Assembly (NCBI GenBank): GCA_037013495.1
Contig: CM072811.1
Location: 12,343,190-12,407,189, forward strand
Source: Hippophae tibetana
Lineage: Eukaryota; Streptophyta; Magnoliopsida; Rosales; Elaeagnaceae
Direction of reading: 5' to 3'
Length of the DNA stretch: 64,000 nt
The translations under genes and the position numbers were made by a program. This document shows, in pieces, positions 11,138-21,954 of the stretch. The notes below the pieces were generated by a model. It searched no databases. It had not been told where the DNA came from and worked only from the letters and a program-made list of their open reading frames with translations. Every line of letters starts with the position of its first letter. Position 1 is the first letter of the stretch.

Positions 11138-13533
11138 TGATGACTCTATGAAAGTAGAGTCATTGGTGAAATTATATAATTAATATTTTCTTATTTTATT
11201 CAATAAGTAGTATATTTGGGATTAAAAAATTAAAATATAAATTTTTAGTCAATAAGAGTAAAGATATATTTTTTGGGAATTTTTTAGAATGTTTTTTTTT
11301 TCATTTTTCATGATTTTTTTAAAGCAAGACCAATCAAAAGATTACATGAGGATACAATGCAAGAAAATTGAGCGAATCACAGTGCGTTTCTTATACTAGG
11401 TGATGTAGGGCTACCATGTGTTGACATAGTATTCGTTATGAGTTTTGCTGAATGGTCAAGGGGTGTGCCATGTGTCATCAAGTGATTTGTCCATTTGTTC
11501 CACTCGAGTTCTATGTAATCTATATCTGTGAATCATAATGTGCCACGTGTTGCTGACTTAGCACACATTGACCACGATCAGTCCACCCTACCTTGCATCG
11601 CACACTGATTCTTCCAATGATTTCCCCTCTTCCATGTGTCAAAATTTCATTGGCTAGTTGTATTAATTTCCCTTTTTCATCTCAATCCTTGGTTTGAAGT
11701 TGATTTGATGGCCTATATTCTATTTGAGCCTAATTTAACCCCTACTTTCCCCTAAAACCTTAATTAACCAAAAGTAACATATTTTACATTAGTTTTTAGT
11801 ACCATAAACAGAGAGAAATTCTGAAAAATTCAGAGAAAATTTCTGAAAAGATATCATGATTTTATGCATGTTATTTTTCAAGTATTTCTTGTATCAAAAG
11901 AGATTCAACTTAAAAGACTTATACTTGAAGCACCCATTTCAACTGGGAAGATTAAAAGAAAGACTTTGTTAAACATTACATGTGTTTAAAAATTGGAAAA
12001 AGAAATCACATAGAAATTAGGGTTCCAAAGTAATGCACTTTGAAGTGTATAGTAGCATGAAATTGTTGTGAGCTGTGACGTGAGGCCAAAGTGGCATAAA
12101 AACATTGTTTGCTAAGGCAAGAAGAGAGTGGATCATGCTTGAATCATGTACAAGCAATGTATGTTGTGGCATAGAAAAGATGTATGTCGTGGTGGTAGGC
12201 TCAACAATCCACTTTTTCCCACATTCCTCACTCGATAAATAGGACCCTATTTCTTTTGTATACAAAAATATCATATCCAATCACTTCTAGCTAATTTCTT
12301 ACATTTCTTAGCTTTTCTTTGCTTTATTTTAGTAGTTTAAAATCATTCCCTTATTCGAGAGTTGAAAAAATTTACTTCATGTAATAGCTTTTAGTTTCAA
12401 TTCAATAAATAGTACAATAATTCTCTCTGAAGGTTTTCTATAAGCAATTCTAAGAATTTTGTTGAGGTATATTTAAATGTATTCTTTTTAGGATATTTCT
12501 AAGTATTATTTTACATGTTATATGTTTAATTTATTGATAATTTATTAAACAATGCATGTCTAACTATAAACAATATGTGATATTAGTAATGTTGTTTCAT
12601 TTATGAAATATTAAAGTAGATTAAATATTTTTATAAAATGAATTAAGTTTTATTTCATCATCAAGATTTAAAACAAAGTTGATAAATGAAAATATATGGA
12701 TGAAGTATTTTTCATAATAAACAAGAGAGTTAGATTTAGGATTTAAATTATTTGAATATGATTTAGAGTAGTGCTCTTAAATCTTCTAGTCTTTATCAAC
12801 TACATAGTTAGAGTGATCTCTATTTCAAAGATTTTTAAAAGAATTATTATTGAAGATATATTGAGAACTTATGCTTCACAATAGTTTTTAAATCTGAAAG
12901 TTAGTTCCAGATACTTAAATCATAAACCTAACTTAGACACTTTGATAAATTTTATATTATCAGCTCGACCAAAGGTAACAAATTAAATAATTTAGTAATT
13001 TCTTAAAATATGAAGGCAATTTAAATAAGGTTTAAATTTTCAATTAAACCAAAAGTGACAAGTTGAAATTTAATTAACAAATAAAACGATCATTATCTAA
13101 AGATATTTTCATACCTATAAAAAGAATCAATAATCTTAATTCATAAATTTAATATCCTACTTAATATTGAACAAGCATGATTAACTAATTAATATATATA
13201 TCCCATAACTTTTATACTCCATGATAAAGTTTTATTGAATCTATCTTTATTTTTATGTTATTAGTTTAGAAACTCAACCCAAAAAATCACGATAAGATGT
13301 TTAGGTTATTAATTTCTTTTTTAAGAATTTATTGAATTATGTAGGAATCACATGATTCCTCTTTTGACCAACCATAGCAATATACTTGTTATTTTATATA
13401 ATTTATTTGTGTACTTACGAGCTATTTTATAAATTATACAAAGTTTGTACGCTTAATTTTGGCACATTAAGTTTTTGGTGAAATTGTTAGATAAAACAAT
13501 AATAGCACTAAAAACAAGTTATACATTGCAATC
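11138..13533 (+). repeat. LTR E (Ty3/gypsy, plus orientation)
   Basis: Begins TGATGACTC after a polypurine-type tract. It contains a TATA-like element (cgataaatagg near 12,233), a leader followed by ttcaattcaataaatag, weak relatives of the LTR D repeats (gaccaaaggtaac near 12,967), and ends just before a degenerate primer site. A 68-bp-offset direct repeat of attaagtttttggtga (13,466 and 13,534) makes the exact end uncertain. The LTR is about 2.3-2.4 kb. The 87-codon minus frame at 12,017-12,280 is not a gene. Confidence 0.7.
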
Positions 13534-13543
13534 ATTAAGTTTT

Positions 13544-13561
13544 TGGTGACATTGGTGGGGA
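13544..13561 (+). promoter_or_regulatory. Degenerate tRNA-Asp primer-binding site after LTR E
   Basis: TGGTGACATTGGTGGGGA differs at a few positions, mostly transitions, from the Asp-type site TGGCGCCATTGCCGGGGA found elsewhere here. This is consistent with decay by cytosine deamination. Confidence 0.6.
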
Positions 13562-14600
13562 GAAATATCATTTTAAATTACTATTATCAAAATCTTAAAA
13601 AATATTTGTGTCGTCAATATTATGATTCTTATTTTCTTTTATTTAATAAAAAAAAATTTAAAATTGAAAAACATATCTCACTTATTAGTTGACTATTAGA
13701 TATTTAAGAAAATAAATCTAAACAAATTAATATCTTACTTATTAGTTGACTTAAGAGACATATAAAAAATTTTAAAAACATATCTAAAAAACATGGCAGG
13801 GATCATAAATTATAAAAAAAAGATTAAAAAATAAAATATTAAGTCTCATTTATTATTTAACTTTAAAAACAATTTCAAAAAAATAAAAATAAAATATCTA
13901 TTTGTTGTCTCAATAATTATATTTAAATATCATATTTTTTATAACTATTTTGTTAATTGATTTAGATATTAATTATTTACTTAAATTAATTTTAGTATTT
14001 TCTTTTTTAAATTTTGGTATACTAATTTAAATTTTTATTTTAACTTTAATTTTCTTTTATTAATTAATTTACTAGCTTTTTTCTTTTTACTTACTATTTT
14101 TATTTACTAAATTTTGTGTAATTAATTCTTTTACTATCTTTTATTTTTATTTATTTACTTTTATTTTATATTTAATTATGTATTAACTTTAATTCTTTTG
14201 TTATTTGTTTTCCCTTATTTATTGTTTTTCATTGTTTTATTTTTATTATTTTATTTGTTATTTATTTTGCTTATGTTTTTTTGTTTAATAATTTTATTTC
14301 TCGTTTATTTTCTTGTTTGTTTTTATTTGCTTATTTTATATTATTTTTGTTGTTAGTATTTGTTGTTTCCTTTTATTATTCTTGTTGAGTGTTTTTTCAA
14401 TAAGAAAACATATGAGTTGTGGCATGGTTTTTCAACTAATTGCAATTCGGTGCTCTCTTAATACAATTGTGTTCAAGAAAAACATATCTTTACATGGGTC
14501 CTTGTTTGAATACAATGTTTTCTACTTTTACTGCAATGAAGTTTTAAACTAAAAAATGTGTTTTAAATAAGACTCACACAATTTGTTTATATTTCTTCTT
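13562..14600 (+). other. AT-rich leader of the E-type element
   Basis: Extremely AT-rich sequence without a gene. It holds imperfect direct repeats of atctyacttattagttgac at about 13,674 and 13,730, with a weaker third near 13,840. The T-rich frame at 14,313-14,552 is chance. Confidence 0.45.
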
Positions 14601-14846
14601 CTACTAACTCTACAAACAATTTTGAAGTTACCACTAAAAATTCTAAAAATGTTAATGTCAATATCACCATTAGTCATTAAAAATAAAAAGGAGGTAAATA
14701 TTATGTTAGATCTAGGTACAAGTGAAAATTTAATGTCACATTCATTATAATTGTAGCTAAGAGTGTATGAACTAAAACCCATAACCATGTACCTACTTCT
14801 AAGTAGAAAATGTTTTAATATGCATTGGACATGGTAATGATGTAAT
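14601..14846 (+). pseudogene. Retropepsin (protease) remnant of Athila-type pol
   Basis: At 14,703-14,750 the frame reads M-L-D-L-G-T-S-E-N-L-M-S, close to the DLGASINLM active-site block seen intact at about 31,550. After a stop, ELKPITMYL-like residues recall the segment that follows in the protease. The copy is full of stops and is cut by the CACTA element. The sequence after that element (19,234-19,320) may hold a further protease trace, which would put the insertion inside the protease; that part is inference. Confidence 0.6.
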
Positions 14847-14867
14847 CACTACTACGATACATACATA

Positions 14868-15003
14868 TAGTCTCAGATATTTAGCCTCGATTTTTTAAAA
14901 ATCAAGGCCATAGACATACCTTATGGCCATGGTTATTTAAAAACTAAGGTCATACACATACCCTATGGTCTCGATTATTGAAAAACTGAGGCCATAGACA
15001 TAC
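14868..15003 (+). repeat. Left subterminal hairpin repeats of the CACTA element
   Basis: Three imperfect units in which gcctcgatt or ggtctcgatt faces aaactgaggcc or aatcaaggcc, each followed by atagacatacc. Each can fold on itself. In CACTA elements such subterminal repeats are where the DNA-binding transposase subunit attaches. Confidence 0.75.
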
Positions 15004-15058
15004 CATATTAATTTTCTCTCTTTTACACCAAATTAATACCAAAATATTTATCAATGTT

Positions 15059-15125
15059 TTTCTTTTTCCCTCACTTTTTTTTTTATTTTTTTCCTTTTTT
15101 TCTTCCTTTTTTTTCTTTCTTCCCA
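15059..15125 (+). repeat. Pyrimidine-rich low-complexity tract
   Basis: Almost uninterrupted T with scattered C inside the CACTA element, upstream of the first captured exon. No coding content. Confidence 0.6.
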
Positions 15126-15424
15126 GCCTTGCTCATACTAATATCTTAGGGTTTTCATATGTGAAACTAGCACATATATAATTGTTTTTTTAGAGATGGG
15201 AGAAATTGACCCTCTTTGCGTCTCACTATTGTCATCCTCATCTCGGCGTCCTGGTCTCAATGTCCTCATCTCACTGTCCTTATCTCATCATCCTCATCTT
15301 GCCATCCTCGACATCATGTTAGATTTTGTCTATGTTTTGCGATCTATTCTTGTTGTATCATCCTTTAAGAACAAACCCAGAAGATAGATTTGAGTAAAGC
15401 TTCAGTCATTGGTTCAGTTCTGAT

Positions 15425-16208
15425 TTGTTTTTGGACGGTATGACATCTTATACATACCAATATCCAATCAAAATCTCTCCATTGTCTCGTTTCTCTAAGC
15501 ATGAGCCTCGACTTATCATGCCTAAAATGATAGTTCTTCACCCAAATGGAAGGAGCTTACCTTCTCAAACTAGTTATTATTTTAGTGCTCTACCTATTGC
15601 CGGTGAAAAATTAATCCCACTTGTAACATCTTTCAATGAGGTTTGAGTTTATCCTTTACCCGCTTTGAATATTTGGTTTTATTGGAAATTTAATATGTAT
15701 TTGTTATTTTTATAGGGTGGGTTTTGGAAACTGATTGAATCTTTGGTCAATCGTGTGGATTTAACAGAGTCGAAGACCAAAGCGTCCTTGAATTTCTTGC
15801 TTAATGATCCTAATGAAGCATTAATCAGTGCTTTTCTTGTGTTTTTGAGAGCCAAAGGAGAGAATTACGAGGAAATGAGTTAGTTTTCTATTTTTTTCAT
15901 GATATACTTATATTTATTTTTATTATTATATACCTTACATTAAGTAAGCCATATTCAGAGATTAATATGCATTGTGGTTAGTTTTATGTAGAGAGATGTT
16001 TAGACATAGTGAAAGAGATCATTTGTGAAATTTTGTAACCGAGCAGATTGTTGGCTTGGCAAGAGTGATGATCGAGCACAACATGAAGGTAGATGGCTTG
16101 CATGATGCAGTAGATATAGTTGGAACAAGTTGTGATGGTGAAAACACAGTGAACATATCAATAGGGGCTTCTAAACTTGTTGTAGCTTGTGGAGCTAAAG
16201 TTGCAAAG
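15425..16208 (+). pseudogene. Captured anthranilate phosphoribosyltransferase fragment (tryptophan pathway)
   Basis: Three exon-like blocks with introns. Block 1 (about 15,425-15,640) ends LIPLVTSFNE before a GT. Block 2 (15,716-15,878) reads KLIESLVNRVDLTESKTKA, then LISAFLVFLRAKGENYEE. Block 3 (16,047-16,208) starts IVGLARVMIEHNMKVDGLHD and runs through DIVGTSCDGENTVNIS to ACGAKVAK before a GT. These match the N-terminal helical domain and first nucleotide-binding part of plastid anthranilate phosphoribosyltransferase, which joins anthranilate to PRPP. The PRPP-binding GTGGDG loop reads GTSCDG, and everything after block 3 is missing. Retained introns show capture from genomic DNA, not cDNA. 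Block 1, probably the transit peptide and N-terminus, is the least certain. Confidence 0.82.
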
Positions 16209-16620
16209 GTAACATCAATATCCATTGAATATGTGACTGTTGATGTATTTCGCTTTCATGAATTGTTTAACCAGCTTTTCATTTTTCTGGTGAAATCTTT
16301 GATTGGTTTTTTTTTTGTTGTAGAGAAAATATAAGAGACATAAACAATTGGGGATTTTTTTAATAATTTAATTGGTTGGATATAGAGTAAGTCCTCCCAT
16401 TGAAACAAATTATTTCATACATTAATATAGAAGTTATATTTTCTGGTTTTTAAAATGATTGAATTGAAGTTGAATTTTTTTAAAGATATGTTAATGGTGG
16501 AAATACAATGTCGTATGAAAATTTTAAGGAAAGTGGTTCTGGAAGTTGATCATTATCATTTATTTATTAAGGTTTTGATTTTGAATTGTTTATTAAGGGT
16601 GAGTTAACGACAATATGGTT

Positions 16621-16733
16621 GAGACCATTTCCACCTTGTCGGAGACTTTAAGGTTTACTTACTTTGAGACTAGGGGCAAGTGGCCCATTGGATATTTTGC
16701 ATTTGGGATCACCTTTATTTTGAAGAGGTAGGT
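16621..16733 (+). pseudogene. Unidentified exon-like fragment inside the CACTA element
   Basis: An open stretch reads ETISTLSETLRFTYFETRG and then KWPIGYFAFGITFILKR before a possible GT donor. Its richer codon mix differs from the surrounding AT-rich DNA, which suggests another captured exon, but I do not recognise the protein. Confidence 0.35.
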
Positions 16734-17060
16734 AAATATAATACTGGCATTGATTTTAGTCGCTAAAATGCAGTATTGAACTTTGTCACAATAGGGTTTT
16801 CTTTTTATACCATTAACACAAAAAACTTGATAGTTGTACTTGCCCTTGTGAAAATATTGCTTACTTTTGACCACAAGAGGGTATAAATTTTGTGTGTTTT
16901 TAGGAACATTTTGGTCTCGGTAATTTGTTTCATTTCTAGAGAAGTTAATTGTAATTGAATTTTGAGGGAACATTTTTTTTATTCTTGTGATTGTGTAGGA
17001 TTTGTCTCACTATAAATCAAGTGTTTATCAGCATCTCTACAACCATTAACAGATATCCAG

Positions 17061-17240
17061 TGCATTCATATAGGTCGACTTATTGATAAATATGGGGATA
17101 ACTATAAGGTATTTTATTCTCCTTTATTTTCTCTCCAATTAATAGATTTCTTCCTTCCTTTTCTCACAAGCTCTTTTACATGTAGAGCATGTTTATGGAT
17201 GCAAAACTAAATGCAATGCAATATTCAGTTGCAACATTCA
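17061..17240 (+). pseudogene. Captured NOP16-like nucleolar protein fragment
   Basis: Two short exon-like blocks. The first (17,061-17,108), preceded by an AG, reads CIHIGRLIDKYGDNYK and ends at a GT. After a 77-bp intron ending in tgtag, the second (from 17,186) reads SMFMDAKLNAMQYSVATF. The combination LI-KYGD-Y, then MF-D-KLN-MQ is characteristic of the NOP16 family (60S ribosome biogenesis). The intron phase keeps the frame, as expected for a genomic fragment. The match is short, so confidence is moderate. Confidence 0.55.
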
Positions 17241-17284
17241 GTAACTTGCCTATACCTTTATATTTTAACATCTATGGTGTTGAT

Positions 17285-17375
17285 GCCTTGTGCCTGGCAC
17301 TAGCGCTGGTCCTGGTGCCGGGTACAACTGCTGGTACTGGTGCATGGTGCCTAGCACTAGTACTGGTGAAACACA
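17285..17375 (+). repeat. GC-richer imperfect direct repeat
   Basis: Two related blocks, gtgcctggcactagcgctgg (about 17,290) and gtgcctagcactagtactgg (about 17,347), separated by ctggtactggtg-like units. Strikingly GC-rich for this element; possibly a piece of a Gly/Ala/Pro-rich coding exon, but no protein is recognised. Confidence 0.4.
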
Positions 17376-18396
17376 ATACATTATCTTCTTCATCGTTGCA
17401 ACCATAAGCATCCCATGGATGTTTTGCATCTTTTTTCCCTCATGCTACAACATCTAATCTTTATGTGCCAATATGTCATTATTCCTTAATTGTTGTTTTG
17501 TCTCATACCAATGAACCCATTACTGAAAAGTCTTGTTTATAATTTTTTGGATGACTTTGATCTAATTAATGGAACACAGGTTTTAAGAAGATTGGTGAAT
17601 GAAGAAACCTTAAGGAGGTTGGTGAAAAAAATGTTAGAAAAGTGAATTTCCCAAGTTGCTCAAGAATGCATCAATAAGCTACATCACTTACCTGCAATTT
17701 TGTAATTTTGCTAAACAAATAGGTATACTCGAGACTCACGATTCTACATTACTATACACAAAAATGGTAAAATCCTAATTTCGTTAGGTTTAACAAGGGG
17801 TAAAAGACTCTTTAAGAAGTACTATGAGTCTCTTTGTTTCTATTTCTAGGACTTTGTAAAAGCTATTTTGAAAATAACAGGATATTTTTGAGCATATGTG
17901 TTGTCTTGAATTCTTGGGTTATTCTTGAGCTTTATCAACGTCCAATGTTTTTTCAACTTTCTGAGTAGATTGCTTCTTTGGTATCAAGATTTGATAGATG
18001 GGGAAAAATCAATGTGTCCTATTCAGTAGTGCATAGCGTACTAGGTCCTACAATTGATTCATGTTTCTCGCCAAATCTAGTAATAAATTTTAGCATAAAA
18101 TGTTCAAAACATCAACTTCTATTGGTCATATTTCTAATGCTCACTTTAATCCTACTATCAGTATTACTTTTTCTATTTTTTTCAAATTTCCTCTCAAATG
18201 GGTACCAAATATTTAGTCTTTTTTTTGACATCATCATCTCATTCCTATTAATGTTTGTTATTACTGGTGTAGCTTAATCTAATTCTGTTCATGTATGGTA
18301 GCACAACAACAATGGCTATACATTATCTATTTATTAAACTTTCAGGAAGAAAAGTGTCATTCCTAAGCTTGTATGTGTCTAAAATGTTGTTTTTTA
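17376..18396 (+). other. CACTA interior without recognised content
   Basis: AT-rich sequence between the second and third captured gene fragments. Small open frames (for example 17,978-18,277) resemble no protein known to me. The last part ends in a T-rich tract and AG at 18,397, so it probably includes an intron of the next fragment. Confidence 0.4.
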
Positions 18397-18397
18397 G

Positions 18398-18780
18398 GAA
18401 GGAAGGGTTGGTTTCCTTGGTTGAATACAATGAGAAGAAAACATTTGAGGTGAAGCTTACGGATATGAAATTTGTCTTGACAACTCAGATAACAGAGGAA
18501 ACTGATGTTTCTGAAGTCATAGAAATAGTGAAGTAGTGTGTTAAAGATGCCAAATTACCAGACTTTAAGATTGTTCAAATTTTGTGGGATGTCATTATAG
18601 GTGCTATTCAATGGTCTGTGAAGAACCAGCAATAGAATCTTAATTATAATCTTCGCCATGTATAATTTGGAGCCCATTTTTGTCCCATTGTATCGAGCTA
18701 AACTGATGAAATTGTTTCCTGAAATTGTAAGATCTATGTATGACCAGAATGTCCTTGTAAATGATTGTAATAGTAAAAAG
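18398..18780 (+). pseudogene. Captured W2-domain eIF5-mimic (BZW-type) protein fragment
   Basis: After a T-rich tract and AG, the frame reads KEGLVSLVEYNEKKTFEVKL, then ETDVSEVIEIVK, a stop at 18,534-18,536, VKDAKLPDFKIVQILWDVI and WSVKNQQ. After a decayed stretch, AKLMKLFPEIVRSMYDQNVL follows (about 18,693-18,755). These match the C-terminal W2 (HEAT-like) region of plant BZW/eIF5-mimic translation regulators in the right order. The premature stop (tag where a Gln codon would fit) and the decayed middle make it non-functional. Upstream coding exons are absent. Confidence 0.82.
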
Positions 18781-19004
18781 TCATTTTTGTAATAGTAAGG
18801 CTATTATTCATAGTCGTAAATATTAGAATTAGCCAATCAAGTTTTATTATGTTTTAGTGTATAAACTCTCAAATATAATTGCACTTTTAATTTTAATATA
18901 ATATGATTTTTAATATTATAATTAATAAATTTATTGTATTTTATATTGATTTTTAATATTATAATTAATAATTGTATTTTTATTTAAATTTATGGCCATA
19001 ATGT

Positions 19005-19215
19005 ATGTATATGGCCTCGGTTATGTAAAACACTGAGGCCATAGACATACTCTATGGCCTCAGTTATTGAAAAACTGAGATCATAGATATACCCTATGGC
19101 CTCAGTTATTGAAAAAATGAGGCCATAGGTAACAATCTATGGTCTCTCTCACTTAGGCCTCAGTTCTTATAACTGTGGCCATAGACCTACAGTCATGGTT
19201 AAAAACTGAGGTCAT
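19005..19215 (+). repeat. Right subterminal hairpin repeats of the CACTA element
   Basis: Four to five units, each a near-perfect hairpin such as ctatggcctcagtt facing aaactgaggccatag, separated by acatac-type linkers. Inverted equivalents of the repeats at 14,868-15,003. Confidence 0.8.
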
Positions 19216-19233
19216 ATATATATTGTAGTAGTG

Positions 19234-19919
19234 TTTACATAGTATAGGTAGATAAACTTGTCATGCTTATCGATTTTGTAATTTCAATAAATTCAATAGC
19301 AAGAAGGACATTGAGTATATTAATTTATGAAAATGGAGATCCCATAAGATGTGTCTTGCTAAGATGTTAAAATATGTATTATATGATAGACAACCCATCA
19401 TTATAGGTAATATTACTTTCTCTATTATTTTCTTTATTTTGTGTTATTTTATTTCCATTTTTGTGAACATTATTTAGAATTTTCAATGTTATAACCAATT
19501 GTGGAAGGGTGTTAGAAGTACATAGTTTAATCTATGTATAAATGATTGGATTAATTAATGCACCGATAATTCTATACCAATTCTCAAACAAGCTCAAAAA
19601 ATGAGTAACTTTGATCTCTTTTCTCTTTATTTTTTATTTATAATTATTAGATTGAAGGCAATGTAAATTCTATGTTTTTACTTACTTTTTGTGTGCTTTT
19701 ATTTATTTTTATTGAATTAGGATTTTTTTGGTTTATTTTTTATTTTTTAAAAAATTATCATGTCTTATAAAGCTAATTTTAAGAAAATGATAAAAAAATT
19801 ACATTATTAGATTAATTTAAAAAATATTTCATGGAATAATGTGATAATTAGTTAATTTTTGCCATAATTAGTATTTCATAATTAAATATTGAAATTGTGG
19901 TGAACCTAAAATCGGTGTT
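19234..19919 (+). other. Athila-like 3' domain, left part (split by element A)
   Basis: Resumes the element interrupted by the CACTA insertion. The gtgtcttgctaagatgtta block (about 19,349) and gacaacccatcat match the sequence right after the integrase at 1036-1100, so RT and integrase have been deleted. It ends in aaaatcggtgtt; the homologous sequence resumes at 37,321. Confidence 0.7.
19915..19919 (+). repeat. Target-site duplication GTGTT, left copy
   Basis: GTGTT directly before the left end of element A; the second copy is at 37,321-37,325. A 5-bp duplication is standard for LTR retrotransposons. Confidence 0.85.
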
Positions 19920-20269
19920 TGATGCTTATTTTCGCAAGTGTACGAATCGTTCAAGTAATAAATTGTACAAAAAGTACGGATATCGAACCCACAAGGAATG
20001 GCGTTACTAAGTACCGAAATTGACTAACCCTAATTTTATTTGAAAACCGAATTGATGAAATTGTTTTAAAAGAAAATTAACATAAAACTAAACGCAAATA
20101 ACAAAATTTAATGTTGTTCACAAATGATTAAAAACGCTAAGGCATTTGATTTCGCTAAATCAATTCAATCCGATTTCAAGTCATGTTTATGAAAATCAAA
20201 TAAATGCAATTTTTACACAAATATCAACATTTAAATCATAACAAAAATGCAATAATTTGACTCTTATCA
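19920..20269 (-). repeat. 3' LTR of element A, internally deleted
   Basis: Matches both ends of the 1,379-bp 5' LTR at 35,942-37,320 but lacks about 1.03 kb between roughly 20,190 and 20,200, including the promoter. Followed on its inner side by acaaccccaaac, a reversed polypurine tract. Confidence 0.85.
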
Positions 20270-21954
20270 ACAACCCCAAACAGCTTCTTTCTAGTCTCTA
20301 GCAAGAAAAGCGATCTATGAATAATTTCAATGGAGACATTAAAAGAAAAATTCAAAGGAAATTTATTCTATTTACAACATTACATTAAGCGTATGCAATA
20401 AGCCTTTAAACCCCTATGCGGCCCTAGTAGGACGAGTTGTAGTCTCATGAGGGCTTCCAGTGATGATACCCACAAACATCTTACCTATAACTATCCCAAC
20501 TTAAAACAATAAAATCACATAACAAATAATTTGCACAAATGTCTCAAAAATTGTAAATAACACCCAACATATAGAATAATTAAATGTCACATGAGCTTTA
20601 AGAAATATCAAATGCCAATTTCACTTTTATTATTGACTCTTAAACATCCATCAAACCACAAACCAATAGCCATAATGCTCAGATAATATTATGCATAAAA
20701 TCCACAAACAAAAAGGTGAAATCTCAAACTCTATAGGCTCACTTTTCAAACCTCTCTCCACTAATGAAGGAAAATACACCACTTCGGATCAATAGGACTT
20801 TATGAGGCTTGTAATGTTAGGCTTAGGTATTTGGTTAAGAAAGAACGGGAACTGTCAAAATACAAATAAGGGCACTTATTAGATTAAACACAACCAATTA
20901 AGTAAAAGAGTAACACCATTCAACCCAAATTGTTTCTTCCGATCATAACCCATTTTTCCACAGATAAACAAAGTTCTTCCTCAATATTTTACCTCAGTAC
21001 ATCCATCACTAACACTCTTTTATTTACTAGAATGTGAAGGCTTTATTTTTCTTCTTTTTTTTTGTGCATCCTTATTCCAATTGCTCTTGAAAATCCAACC
21101 ACTTTCTTCCCATATATGTGGAAGATTTCTCCAATTGCTCTTGAAAAGCCAACCACTTTCTTCCAATATATGTGGAAATTGTTTTTTTCCTTACTCCAAT
21201 TGCTCTTGAAAAGACATAACTGCCAACCAATTTCTTCCAATATATATGGAAGATTTCTCCAATTGCTCTTGAAAAGTTTGTGTTCAAAATTAAGTGCTCT
21301 TAACAAATAAGGTAGGAATTATATATATATATATATTTGGCTCAATAAAAGGTAGGTTATATAAGGCAAAAAGAAAGAAAAGTAAGGCTAACAATATGTT
21401 TAAATAGGCTCAAAGAGGTTACTAGTGATATAAGGATAACAAGGTAGGCTTAAAATGGCACAATCGATCCAAAAATGGCCTACATCATATCCTAAACAGT
21501 GAAATTCCAAATTACTTCGCCTCAAGAGGTTTTCAAATGAGTTCTAGACTTTGTTGAGATCACAAAAATGTCCATGCAAAATTCACACATAAGACTTCTC
21601 TAAGCATTTAGACTAATCAACCAAATCATACCACATACCAAAAGAGTTGCCAACTAGGTAAAATCAACATTTGAAATTATCTTTAAACCGAAGCAAAATT
21701 TAATGTCTTCTAAAAGCTACTTGTTATCACAATCACATTATTATCATCAACGTGCAAATTAAAATAAGTAAAATGCAAATAAAATAAAATAGAAATAGAA
21801 ATAGAAATAAGACAATAAACAAATAAAAGAAATTAAATCAAAATGCAGAAAAATAAATGGAAAATCAAAATTAAACACAAATAAACACACAAACAAAACT
21901 ACTAAAAATGAATGGAAGAAAAGATTTACCATTTACCGCACCCCAACCAAAACC
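20270..21954 (-). other. 3' noncoding domain of element A
   Basis: Minus-strand relative of 1036-2934. It has the hairpin near 20,287-20,305, the gatacccacaaacatctta block near 20,465 and the tgtcctcaatgtaag block at 21,960. It includes a 54-65-bp tandem repeat (separate entry) and a short TA run near 21,320. No gene; frames of 71-87 codons at 21,043-21,310 come from the tandem repeat. Confidence 0.75.
21077..21277 (-). repeat. 54-65-bp tandem repeat
   Basis: Units beginning ccaattgctcttgaaaa start at 21,077, 21,131, 21,196 and 21,259; the fourth is partial. Each carries ccaaccactttcttccaata and atatatgtggaa. Copies differ by small insertions. Confidence 0.85.

Larger units (their letters stand above)
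14847..19233 (+). mobile_element. CACTA transposon carrying captured host gene fragments
   Basis: A 4,387-bp element bounded by 13-bp terminal inverted repeats CACTACTACGATA (14,847-14,859) and TATTGTAGTAGTG (19,221-19,233), one mismatch. Both ends carry subterminal repeats built on ggcctcagttattgaaaaactgaggcc. No transposase is recognisable, so it would depend on an autonomous relative. The interior holds exon-intron pieces of at least two, probably three, unrelated host genes, all in plus orientation. The flanking triplets (aat and ttt) do not match, so the expected 3-bp target duplication is not visible. Confidence 0.88.

Noticed and set aside
21043..21310. Several 71-87-codon frames on both strands
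   Set aside because: Created by the tandem repeat; the periodic peptide reflects DNA repetition in noncoding sequence.
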